From positions 6,958,001 to 7,022,000 of the forward strand of contig OY829540.1 in NCBI GenBank assembly GCA_963691705.1: DNA of 64,000 bases, written 5' to 3'. The position numbers and the translations under genes were made by a program. Below, one piece after another: positions 13,901-23,377 of the stretch (the first letter of the stretch is position 1; each line of letters begins with the position of its first letter). The DNA is from Viola odorata. Lineage: Eukaryota; Streptophyta; Magnoliopsida; Malpighiales; Violaceae. The notes beneath the pieces were generated by a model. The model ran no database searches. It was not told where the DNA came from and was given only the letters and a program-made list of their open reading frames with translations.

Positions 13901-16900
13901 TAGAGATGGGGGATCTGCCATCGCAATCATAAGCATAAAAATATATATACAATGGCAAACCCGGCAAAAACTCACCAGTTCTCATTGCATCAACATCAGA
14001 ATCCCCATCCCTTGATTTAGATGGCAATTCTGAGTTTGAATTCCCAGAACCATCAGCTGGTGCCTGTGGAGGAGGAGGAGGAAGAGGTCTACTTTTTAAC
14101 CTCTCTTCAAGCATGGCAGAAAGCTTCTCTAGAGCCTCTCGGTCAGCTTCCTTGTCTTCTTCAGTCACAAGTCCAAAGCTGGCAGCATCAGTACTTTCTT
14201 TGATTCCCTTGCCAGAATCATTTTCAGGATTGTCATTGCTGTTGGAGCCATCACCAGAGGACTTGGAAGGTTCATCCTTTTCTGTGCTGGGCGCATTTGC
14301 ATCCTCCTTGTTGGTCCCTGTAGCTTGAGTTTCCTTTAGATTGTTTGAGTTTTCAGTTTTCTTTTGAACATATCGCTCCAGATATTCTCTTGTTGCTTGA
14401 TTAACATTCAACTGGTAACAGTGCAATCCCAAAAGTGTAATGATCAGAAGCAATTTTCTAAAAACACACAGATAACAGGAAGGGGGGAAAAGTTTTTTGA
14501 ACCATTGACAAGTTCTACTACCATACTTTCTTTGAACATAAATAATTGACATGAAAAAATCAACTGTCCTTTGGTCGGTGGAAACAATAATTTTTTAAGG
14601 CAGATATTTGACAACCAAATTTATTCCTACATTTTCCCCCTGTATAATTGATCACACCGAGGCCAAAAATTCATCCAGAATTCAAGCTTACGACATTTAA
14701 GACCTTCAACCCCTAGCAAGAAGAATAGAAAAAAAAACTCTTTATCTAATTATTTTGGTAATAAGACCCCCCTTTGAGAACAAAACAACAAACAACACCA
14801 TCAATCAAAAAGGTAGTTATACCTATCTAGCAAAACATCAGGACAAAAAATATTTATATAAGAACTGTAAGGATAGCCTTCAAGTGAGGAGAAATTATTA
14901 GGCTCTCCATACATACCACTAGTTCTTGGCCATCAATATTAAATTTACTCAGTAGACGCAATGCACGTAGAACACCCTCAGCGGATTCAAATTCACAAAA
15001 TCCAAAGCCTCTAGGAGTCCCATCCGTGGGGTCTTGAGCACGTTTCCAACTCTTCACAGGTCCACAGAACTAACACAAAAGGTAAAAATGTCAGATATTT
15101 TTTTTTTCTTTTTCAAATAAATAATACTTGATCATAAAATGGGGCTACTAGTAAAGCAAAAGAAACAATAGCATCAGAAGTATAAACAGATAGAATTGAC
15201 ATGAATGACACCATACCCGAAGGAGAGAGAGCATGAAATCATTCTCCACTGTTGGTGCAATCTTGCCAACATAAACTGTGGTTTGTGGTTTCTCTGCAGG
15301 TGTAATAGAAGGAAGAACTGGCCTAACAAAAGGGGGGAAGAGTGGACGGCCACCAGGAAGAACAGGAGTAAGAGGACGAGCGGCTTGAGGCACGCCAAGG
15401 ACTCCAGGAGGACGTGGAGTAAACATTGGACGAACCATTGGCGGGTATGGATAACGTGGCATTCCTGCAAAATACAAAAACATCTATGCTTTCGTGTAAG
15501 AGCAGGTCTACAGAATAAAATGCATCAATCACAAGTGCTCCAGCATAAAGCATGTGTGCAAATAAAAATTCAAGAAAAGTAATTAAAAATGCTGTTACCA
15601 CACAATAAAATTATATAGAGATGGCACCATATGGATCAACTACCACGAGCTGAAAAGATAACCTGAAGGAAACATCAAGAAAAATAGGGTCGAGTTCATA
15701 AACATGGATATCTGAAGTGGGCTTACCTCATGCATCCACTTGCCAAATATACATCTTCTCAAACTACCCCATCAGGAATTGCAGAATTTCGCGAATTAGC
15801 ATGAGATTGCGAACATCTCATGCACAGAAGAAAATTAATAGCACAAACTAGACTACTATGATTTTTTCATTCTAACTAAGAGATAGAGGGTCAATGTGCA
15901 GGCATGTAACACAAGAGAAACTAGAAAACAGAGGAAGAAAGAGATGGATTGTAATTGGAAGAATTTTGATACCTTGGAATACAAGACCAGTGAAGCACTC
16001 ACTTGTTAAGATGGTCTGCTGCTGGCAATTTCATAGACACATGAATGAAAAGGAAAGGATCCTTGTAACTACGAGAACATAGCCTACTAAAATAAAGATG
16101 GCAAACCAAACACAATTTAAAGTAAGATGGTGGTTCGGATTATGTTTGTTTCTTTTTCCAATTAGTAAACACCATGCTGTTTGTATTTAGAAATGATCAA
16201 AGAAAATCAAGCCAGCAAATATGCATACCAAAACAGTAGTTGTAGAAGGTGATGGTCTCTTAAGAAGCAATATGAAGATTGAAGCCCTCCAATCTTTCTC
16301 ACCGTATTCAATCATTAAACTGTAGGAGAAAACATCCCGTCATCGATGCCCTTTTTCTAAATTCCTTCAAACCTCTACCCCATCCCCCCAATTACCCACC
16401 CACCCACTAATCATACTATTGGGTCATTATACTGAAATAACTCTAAACAATGCAACAGAATAAGCATAAGCCAAAAGAATCAGAAAGCTTGACCCTTCAA
16501 GCAACCTCGTATCACTTACAGCACCACATTAAACAAGCTAAACAGAGATGACTACACCAAGAAAACCCAAATTTTTTCAAAAAGAAAATCAAATCCTTAA
16601 GAGAGAGGGGAAGGAAGAGAAGGGATGACCCACCAGTAGGGGGTGCATAGCCGTTTGGCATGCCTGGCACGTATGGTCTCAGCGCAGGATTCACAACCTG
16701 ACCCGGAGGAACTTGATAAGCCATTAACTGCGGTGGAGGACCCGGAGCTGCACTTACTCCAGGAGGCTGCACGCCCATGTTAGGGTTTTGAAAATTCGGA
16801 ATTGGAGCGAATTGCGGGACTGGACGGAATGATGGAGCCCCAGGAAGTGCCGCCTGGGCAGACATGGGAGGAACAGAGTAGGAAGGGATCGCCCCAGGAG

Positions 16901-17147
16901 CTAAAACCGTCGGGCTGGGGTTAGGATTAGGGTTTGGTATTGGAGGAGTGAGGGTTTGGTATTGGGACGGTGGTGCTGCTACTGGTGGATCAGGTAGGGG
17001 AGTCTTGTTACCGGGCTCGGGTTGTTGAGAATTACTACTACCATTGTTGCTGTTGTTGTTGTTATCGTTACTATTATTAGTGTTGTTGTTGTTGTTGTTA
17101 TTCGGGACTAAGGCGGCGGGAGAAGACGGCGGGTCGGTCATGGGCAC
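10977..17147 (-). CDS. RBM25: RBM25-like splicing factor (RRM, RE/RD-rich, PWI)
   Basis: On the minus strand, exons 16634-17147, 15217-15464, 14917-15069, 13976-14411, 13177-13860, 12473-13068 and 10977-11225 join in frame to give 959 aa. The N-terminus is low complexity (an asparagine-rich run, then Pro/Ala/Gly-rich). An RRM follows at about residues 225-305 (RNP2 TTVYVGKI, RNP1 RGFGFCEF), then VNQATREYLERYV, typical of RBM25. A long Arg/Glu/Asp/Lys-rich region comes next, and a C-terminal PWI domain around 865-955 (MRPWISKKITEFLGEEE). RBM25 works in the nucleus with U1 snRNP and affects alternative splice choice; in plants the homologue has been linked to ABA-responsive splicing. The first ATG at 17147 is used; a second ATG two codons on is equally possible. 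The last intron is 1.25 kb. Identity is secure. Confidence 0.95.
11410..12050. repeat. Diverged approximately 220-bp repeats in the last RBM25 intron
   Basis: A block with aaaacccacaa, a gatg(t/c)t segment, a gttgggaacat segment and ttcaactca occurs at about 11410-11600 and again at about 11630-11810, offset near 220 bp. A weaker third relative may lie at 11920-12050. The copies differ by substitutions and small indels, so this is an old duplication. It does not touch coding sequence. Confidence 0.6.
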
Positions 17148-17421
17148 GGCGTCAGAAGGAAGACGGTAACGGAGGAGCGCGAAGGATCTGATGAGAGAGT
17201 GTTTCTTGTTTTTGTGTTCGGTATCTGGTGCGTGTGTTACCCTAAGAAGTTGTATTATGTTTTTTATGTTTATAAGGTTGGCATAGGATCAGGTGTGGCG
17301 GCGTGGTGTGAGCTCGTCTATCTTCTGCCACGTGGCGTAAGGTGAGTGGGGAATTTTTTAGTGGTGTTTTTTTTCTTGGGTGAAGGTTTTTAGGTTGTTT
17401 TTGGGAGAGTACAATGGAACT
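17148..17421 (-). promoter_or_regulatory. Upstream region of the RBM25-like gene
   Basis: The 270 bp between the RBM25 start and the solo LTR should hold its 5' UTR and core promoter. It contains a ccacgtggcg G-box-like motif near 17329-17338. I see no clear TATA box. The LTR insertion lies only about 275 bp upstream of the start codon. Confidence 0.45.
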
Positions 17422-17712
17422 TGTTAGCCCAAGGGCAACTTACTTTTGTTTTGATGATTTTAGACACACAAACTAATTAGTATTACTAATGCAATTTGAA
17501 GTTAAAGTGTGTGTAGTTTGTGATCAAGCAAATAAGCAACAAATCAATATATCACAAGCTAGAAGATCAAGTGTACATTAGAACTCTAATCATGTAAGTA
17601 TGATTCAGTTTAACACTTGATTTATGTTCAAAATACCTCAAGAGTTTTTGAGTCAAAAGGTTTTAGCGAAAATGAATTTCGGAAAGGTTTTTTGCATTTT
17701 CGTCAGGCTTAA

Positions 17713-17855
17713 AACGCCATAGCGTTTGTGAAAACGCTATAGCGTTTTGCTACTGGAACGAAGGATTTCGTCCAGGAGCAAAACGCTATAGCGTTTCTCA
17801 AAACGCTATAGCGTTTTGAGAAACGCCATAGCGTTTTGAGAAACGCCATAGCGTT
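17713..17855. repeat. Six palindromes at about 20-bp spacing inside the LTR
   Basis: The 14-bp core aacgc(t/c)atagcgtt starts at 17713, 17733, 17782, 17802, 17822 and 17842. Three copies are perfect palindromes with a central t, and three carry one t-to-c change. Spacing is 20 bp apart from one 49-bp gap. That gap is itself part of an inverted repeat with arms of about 30 bp around a short gat-containing loop near 17762. The array lies upstream of the putative TATA box, in the U3 part of the LTR. Confidence 0.9.
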
Positions 17856-18278
17856 TTGCCCAACGCCTAGTTTTTCCCAACAGCTATTTTGTCCACTATA
17901 ACGGGATTTTTGGCTCCATACTTTCTTGTCTGGATCATAACTGATCTAAAACCTATATATACTCATCCTAGATGAGTTAGAACTTAACAAGAACACATAG
18001 AACACAAGAAAGATTTAGAAAGCTCTCATACTCTTCAAAAGACCAAAAATCTGAGTTTTGCAAAAGCCTTCAACTTGACTCTTTGATAACACAAGCTTCA
18101 CACATCCGAATTTACTCAATCTTGTGTCCATATTTCAAGTAAGGTTTAAGCTTTCTTTTGAGGTATTCTTGTTCATTTATTGGTGTTGATTATTGAATCA
18201 TACATAGTTTATTTGTACACCAATTTGTGTTGCTATTTAACAATTCTCTTGTCAAGTAATCTTGATTGTGATAGGTTG

Positions 18279-18445
18279 TGATTGAGCCCGGAAAAATCAC
18301 ATTGTAAGGTTTGTTGGTTGAGCCCGCAAAAACCAAGTGTAAGGTTGTTGGTGATCCCGTGAAAACCAAGTGAAAGGTTTATTGGTTGAGCCCGCAAAAA
18401 CCAAGGTGTAAGGTTTGAGTTGAACCCGTAAAAACTCAAGGTAAA
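18279..18445. repeat. Degenerate short tandem repeats near the LTR 3' end
   Basis: Five imperfect units of roughly 30-35 bp contain gttga(g/a)cccg(c/t)aaaaac and an aaggtt segment. They lie downstream of the putative transcription start, in the R/U5 part of the LTR. Confidence 0.75.
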
Positions 18446-18685
18446 TAACGAAGTGTTCGTTGTTAGAAAATCCTAAGAGGAGGACTCTTAGGTAGTGGAG
18501 TACAATTCATTGAGGAATTGGAACCACTATATATCCTTGTGTTTTTACTTTCTATTTCCGCACTCATATTTCCTTACATTTGTGTTAGAATTTTATTTAC
18601 CTATTCACCCCCCCTCTAGGCCGTTTATCAGAACTAAGTCTAAAATTTGAAGCAAAAAGGAAAAAAATAATCTAATACTCTTCTC

Positions 18686-18736
18686 GTTTAGGTAGTGTTT
18701 GGTTCTAATAAGTTTAGGTAGTGTTTGGTTCTAATA
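18686..18736. repeat. 26-bp direct repeat next to the solo LTR
   Basis: The 25-bp string beginning gtttaggtagtgtttggttc occurs at 18686-18710 and again at 18712-18736. It sits between the solo LTR and the next DNA transposon. Confidence 0.85.
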
Positions 18737-19700
18737 ATATTGTTATTCTTGTAAAATTTCTTCTTTTGGAAGGTAGTTTTAGAAAGAGTAGTTTTATGTT
18801 TGGTGAATGTATTATGTGGGTGTTTGGCATTTTGGTTTGGTACCAGGAAGTTGGTTTACCAAACCAGAAAGCCAAAATAGGTGTTTGGTAACACCTATTT
18901 TAAACCAACTTCCGAAGAAGTTGGTTTAAAAAACCAAAGAAAATGCCGGTTTTGAGCCTGCTATTTCAACCTCCAGTGGCTGAAACCATTGGTTTCAGCC
19001 AAAACACGCGAAGGAGTTTCATTTTAAATGAAACTTTCATCACCCAAAAATACCCTGGGTATATATTTCAACTCACGCATATTTTCTTCTTCTTCCTCAG
19101 TTCATCCGTTCAAATTCTCTCTCTCCTCAAACCCGACCAGCACCTCCAAAATCGCTTCTTCGATCTGTTCAAACAAAACCCAATAATTTGTTTCGAAATC
19201 CATCCATTCAGATCCCTCTTCGTCTCGCTCTCACACCATAATCCCAATCCTCTACCACTGTAGGTAAAATTCCAAACCCTAGCCCTCCGATCTCCCCATC
19301 TATCCAAGTAATGGTTACTTCCTTTTTGTTATCAGATTTTGATTTGTGACTTCTCTTGCATGAATCTCATATTCGGCTTTTTGTTTGTTTGTTTCATCGA
19401 TCTGTTTGTTTTGAGATCATTTATATTGGGAAATTTGGGATGAGTTTGGTATTTTTTCCACTGTTCTAAGCTAATATTATTTGTTGGTCTGTTAATATTG
19501 TTGTTATCTTGAGCTGCTGAGTTTGATCTGGTAGGCTTGAATGACTTTGTATTCCGTTTTTTTCTCACAAATGGTTTTGAAGTTTGCTTGCTGCTTTTCT
19601 CATTTTGCGTCTCTTTAATTTGTTTCTTCTTTTGTGGGTTTCTGTTTGCTTGTATGTGTAAGGCAAAGATGATAACTTTAATGATTTGAAATGAATGCAG

Positions 19701-20014
19701 AGGGGTTTGACGCGAATGGACGCCGCACTTGACGCAATGAAGAATTATGGATTCACTGATGAGGTTGTGCTTCTCACAATTGTGAAGGAGCTCTTGGAGG
19801 TATGTGGGCAACCGCAACCCTCTCTTACTTACTTACTTTCATTTATGTCTGAATTCTCTGGTTGGATTGTGATGGTGTAAATAGGTTTATGGTAAGGATG
19901 GGTGGGTGGCCCTTCATTGAAGAAAGTTCTTATAGGGTCCTTCTCGACACCATGCTTAAGAAAGGAGAAGAAGACCAATCCATGGTGATCTGTCGGATAC
20001 CTTCTCCAACATAA
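19701..20014 (+). pseudogene. WIYLD-domain gene fragment, frameshifted, inside the transposon
   Basis: Exon 19701-19799 reads RGLTRMDAALDAMKNYGF and on to KELLE. It has a CAG acceptor before it and GTATGT after. A second exon starts at 19885 with VYGKDGW, then FIEESSYRVLLDTMLKK in another frame, ending at a TAA at 20012-20014. The two frames are separated by a repeat of four bases in ggtgggtgg near 19901-19909, best explained as a 4-bp insertion. WIYLD is a plant ubiquitin-binding domain, known at the N-terminus of SUVR histone methyltransferases and in small proteins of this kind. Splice sites remain intact, so this was captured from genomic DNA and not from mRNA. As it stands it should not encode a full domain. 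Confidence 0.7.
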
Positions 20015-20716
20015 TTGCTTGCCATTACATACCATATTCAATCATTTGATTGGTTTTTTCATCTCTCACCTGTCTTTTGATGTTAAGTATGTGGGGTGTT
20101 AACACGGATTCTGTCTTCCATTCGCGTAGGATTTGGGATTTTAGTGCTTATGTACTAAAATCTGAAGCTGTATTTGGTGATTGCTTTTCAGCTGCCTATT
20201 TATGTGAAATGGCAGAACTTGATCCTGAAAGTGCTCCCTTTTTTCTCTTTCCCATTTTGGCTTCACCAGTGTCGATACACCTCTACATGGCCGCAAAGTA
20301 GTGAGCTTAAGCATGTTCTGTAATCATTATGTGCACAATCTTGTTTGTTAACAAATGAAGCCACCTAAACCCAACTTTACTGAGATGAAACTGGAATGAT
20401 TATCTTTACAATTAGAAATGATCAAGGTATTTTTATCTTCTCTTTGTCTTCAGCTTTACTGTGGCATTTGAATATTGATCAACCAATAGTATGCTAGTTA
20501 TCTCATTATATTTAGCCTAGTGGTTTGAGCTTGGCTCTCTTCATGTATACTTTTGTTAAGTTCTGTGTTAAGAATAGGCATAATATGAATGTCAGCATCT
20601 GCCCCCCACACGTGTTAGAGATCCACATTAAACCTGAGATTTTGATCACCAATGTAGCTTTTCATGAGTTTTCAGTGCATGCTCATTTCCATAGTGTTGT
20701 TGTTTGATCAAAAGTG

Positions 20717-20760
20717 CTTAGCGTAATTACGGTTAGCCCTTAGCGTGATTACGGTTAGCC
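20717..20760. repeat. Short tandem repeat, 21-bp unit
   Basis: Two adjacent units of ttagcgt(a/g)attacggttagcc differ at one position. They lie within the captured-gene transposon and have no evident function. Confidence 0.8.
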
Positions 20761-21017
20761 ACTGTTTTGATTTCTACGATGCAAGCTCAAAATACATTTT
20801 CCAAGGCTCATTTTTGTTGATTTATTTTCAGTTGAGAAAAACAGGATTTTATTGATATGTTGTTATATAGGTCCTTAAAAATAAAATTATTATTTTCTAA
20901 ACAAAATTGGATGTTTTTCATTACTAATTTAATGCATACCTACTTCCATCTACCACACTAATCATTACTACCTTACACCTACTAATGTAATATGTTCTCT
21001 TCTTAATATTTACCCCA

Positions 21018-21716
21018 AGCAAATAACTCAATTTTTTAATGGTATTAATCCATTTATATTTATTTATGATTAAAAAAAGTTTCATTTATTTATGATATTA
21101 GATAAATATTAGGTGGTAAATGTTACATTATAAATAAATTGATTAAAAATTTGAGCTCCACTATTAATTAGTTAACTTTTTGGTCATTAGAATAAAAAAT
21201 GTTTATTGATATAAGAATTAATAAGTATTATATATAATGAGTATTCGATTTTTCAATTCGGTTAATTTATATATATTGGTGGGACAATGGTACCAAAAAA
21301 TAAGCATAGGTAACTCTTATCTAATACTCCATTTGTAACTGATTTAGAATAAAAGTTTGTTTTTAACAAGCCGTTCAATATATTTTTTAAGCCAACATTT
21401 GAAAATTTGGAATAATTAGCCATTAATAATAGTTTTTTTTTGTTAATATGAGAAGTAATTATGGAGTAATTATAGTTTTTTCATTTTTTAAGACACCAAT
21501 TAACTTTTTATTAGACTTTCATACGTATGGTATTAACCGATTTATTTTAATGGGGTTTTATATGCAAATGATGTTAATCATATAGCAAATAACTCAAATT
21601 TTTAATGGTATTAATAAATTTATATTTATTTATGCTTAAAAAAAGTTTAATTTATTTATGATATTAGATAAATATTAGGTGGTAGATGTTAGATTATAAA
21701 TAAATTGATTAAAAAC
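21018..21716. repeat. Pair of approximately 135-bp direct repeats inside the transposon
   Basis: The AT-rich block starting caaataactcaa and ending aaattgattaaaaa occurs at about 21018-21150 and again at about 21583-21716, with around 90% identity. The 430 bp between the copies is unrelated AT-rich sequence. This may be an internal duplication in the element. Confidence 0.8.
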
Positions 21717-21982
21717 ATATATAAAGATACTAAAAAAATTAATTCTAACACTTGAAATGAATTTATGCCCTTTATGGTCATTTTACATTCCAACCATAGT
21801 TTTAAAACAGTTTTTACCAAACACCAAAAACAACTTCTGGTTTCCCCACAGAACTTTTAACAAACATTTACCAAACAGTAAACTCCGTTCTACAAAAGTT
21901 TGAAACTGACTTTTGTAGACTGAATTTTTTTCTACTGAACTTTTCCAGCTAGAACCGGAACGCCAAACAGGCCCTATATTGT

Positions 21983-23377
21983 TGGTGGAATCATATTATT
22001 GTATTTGTTTTACATCTCATGAATTCAGTGTCGGAAAATTTTTGAGATTACGGTTACACTTAGTTATATTTAATTAATTTTATCTTATTTATTATTTTAT
22101 ATAATTTTTATAAAAAAATTGTATAAAAGTATATAAAAGTTATATTATTGATTTCTTGAGATAATATTTTCACAAGAGTGTAAAATGAATTATAAAGTTC
22201 TGTACTTAATTAGTTCTTGGAAGTGTATGTAACACATGAAAGCCGCAAGTAATGCTTTTAGATTAACTGGCCACGATCTTTTTGATAGCAAAAATAGAAA
22301 AGAAGTAGAGAAATTGATCTCTTGTAATCTCAATAAATCAGAACCTTTCAAAAAAAAAAAAAAATCAGAAAAAAAATTTACTTTTTTAGTTTCAAATTAA
22401 ATGATTCTTTTTTACGTTTTACTCACTAATCATCTTTCTTCAATAGTAAAAGATAAAATAGTAAAGTTAGATGAAAAATTACCTTAAAAATAGTAACCAT
22501 CATTTAATTTGAAACAAGTAAAAACTCAAAAACGTCATTTATCTTATTCAAACATTATTATTATAATTTTAGATTTGAATCACGAGTATTGTTAAATTCA
22601 ATTGAGTATGTTGATTTTCTTTTTTCTTCACTTGTTTTTTTAATAAGGAAATCACTTCACTCAGCACTTCTTCGTGAATCCATCCACAGTTGAAGTTTGA
22701 GTTCCCATAGTGAAATATGGAGAAACTCATTCTAAAACCTTGTTTTGACACCGGACAAAATATTCGGAAGGAGGGGCGGATTTAGCCCCCTATTTTTTTC
22801 AAAAACTCCATTATGATGTCTTAAGTTTAATTTTTTCATATAATCCTACTTTATTCGTAAAAAATTAGTATATATTTTACAAGTGTTTATATATAGGTTT
22901 ATTTAAAATCAAAATCAAAAATTACCTTTTATTACAAGTGTTTATATATAGGTTTATTTAAAATAATTATACAAAATAGAATTAAACTCATTTAGTAAAA
23001 ATAAATAAATCCGTCTAAAACCGAACCATAAAATCGAGCATTTTTCTATTGACGTATTCCTCATTAATTGTTTTGTTTTGCTTATTTTTATTTATTTTAA
23101 AAAACACCCAAGCGTTATTATTACTAGCTACGATATAATAATATAATAATGTCACTAAAATTCGCACCCTTAAAAATCTAAAGTAAATAGAAGAACCAAA
23201 ATATTATACAGTCGTCTCTCCCAAACTTTTCTTTTACCAAGTGTAAAGCGCAAAAAAAAAAATGATGCACGGTTACACAGGCGGCGGCAGCAGCTGCAGC
23301 TGCAGATGAACTGAGCCAACCCTTTCCTTCCTCCCTAAAGAACAGAAAAAAAAGCTCAATTTTTTTGTTATGTATGC
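21983..23377. other. AT-rich intergenic region upstream of the OTS-like gene
   Basis: No gene is evident. A 32-bp block beginning tacaagtgtttatatatagg is repeated at 22878 and 22933. The last 100-150 bp before the ATG at 23378 are richer in GC and include a run of GCAGC repeats (about 23281-23305), which fits a 5' UTR for the next gene. Confidence 0.5.

Larger units (their letters stand above)
17422..18630 (+). mobile_element. Solo LTR of an LTR retrotransposon (probably Ty1/copia)
   Basis: The 1,209-bp unit starts TGTTAGCCC and ends CGTTTATCA, giving the TG...CA ends of an LTR. It is flanked by a perfect 5-bp duplication GAACT (17417-17421 and 18631-18635). There is no primer-binding site, gag-pol or second LTR, so unequal recombination between two LTRs is the likely origin. 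A TATA-like tatatatact lies near 17956. The pyrimidine-rich end with a run of C and the repeated agcccgcaaaaacc blocks resemble plant copia LTRs; the superfamily is inferred, because no internal region remains. Transcription from it would run on the plus strand, away from RBM25. Confidence 0.9.
18816..21974. mobile_element. Non-autonomous DNA transposon carrying host-derived exons (Pack-type)
   Basis: The left end gtgggtgtttggc and the reverse complement of the right end, gggcctgtttggc, begin imperfect terminal inverted repeats of about 35 bp with roughly 70% identity. The flanks tgtattat (18808-18815) and tatattgt (21975-21982) match at six of eight positions, as expected for an old 8-bp target duplication of the hAT type. 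PIF/Harbinger or Mutator cannot be excluded. Just inside the left end are several hairpins, for example aataggtgtt with its complement around tggt. I see no transposase. The interior holds a WIYLD-domain gene fragment at 19701-20014, a pyrimidine-rich stretch upstream resembling a 5' UTR, and AT-rich duplicated DNA. Confidence 0.65.

Noticed and set aside
17713..17855. Regularly spaced repeats that could suggest a CRISPR-like array
   Set aside because: The units are palindromes with 6-bp gaps inside a plant LTR. There are no spacers of the right length and no cas genes.
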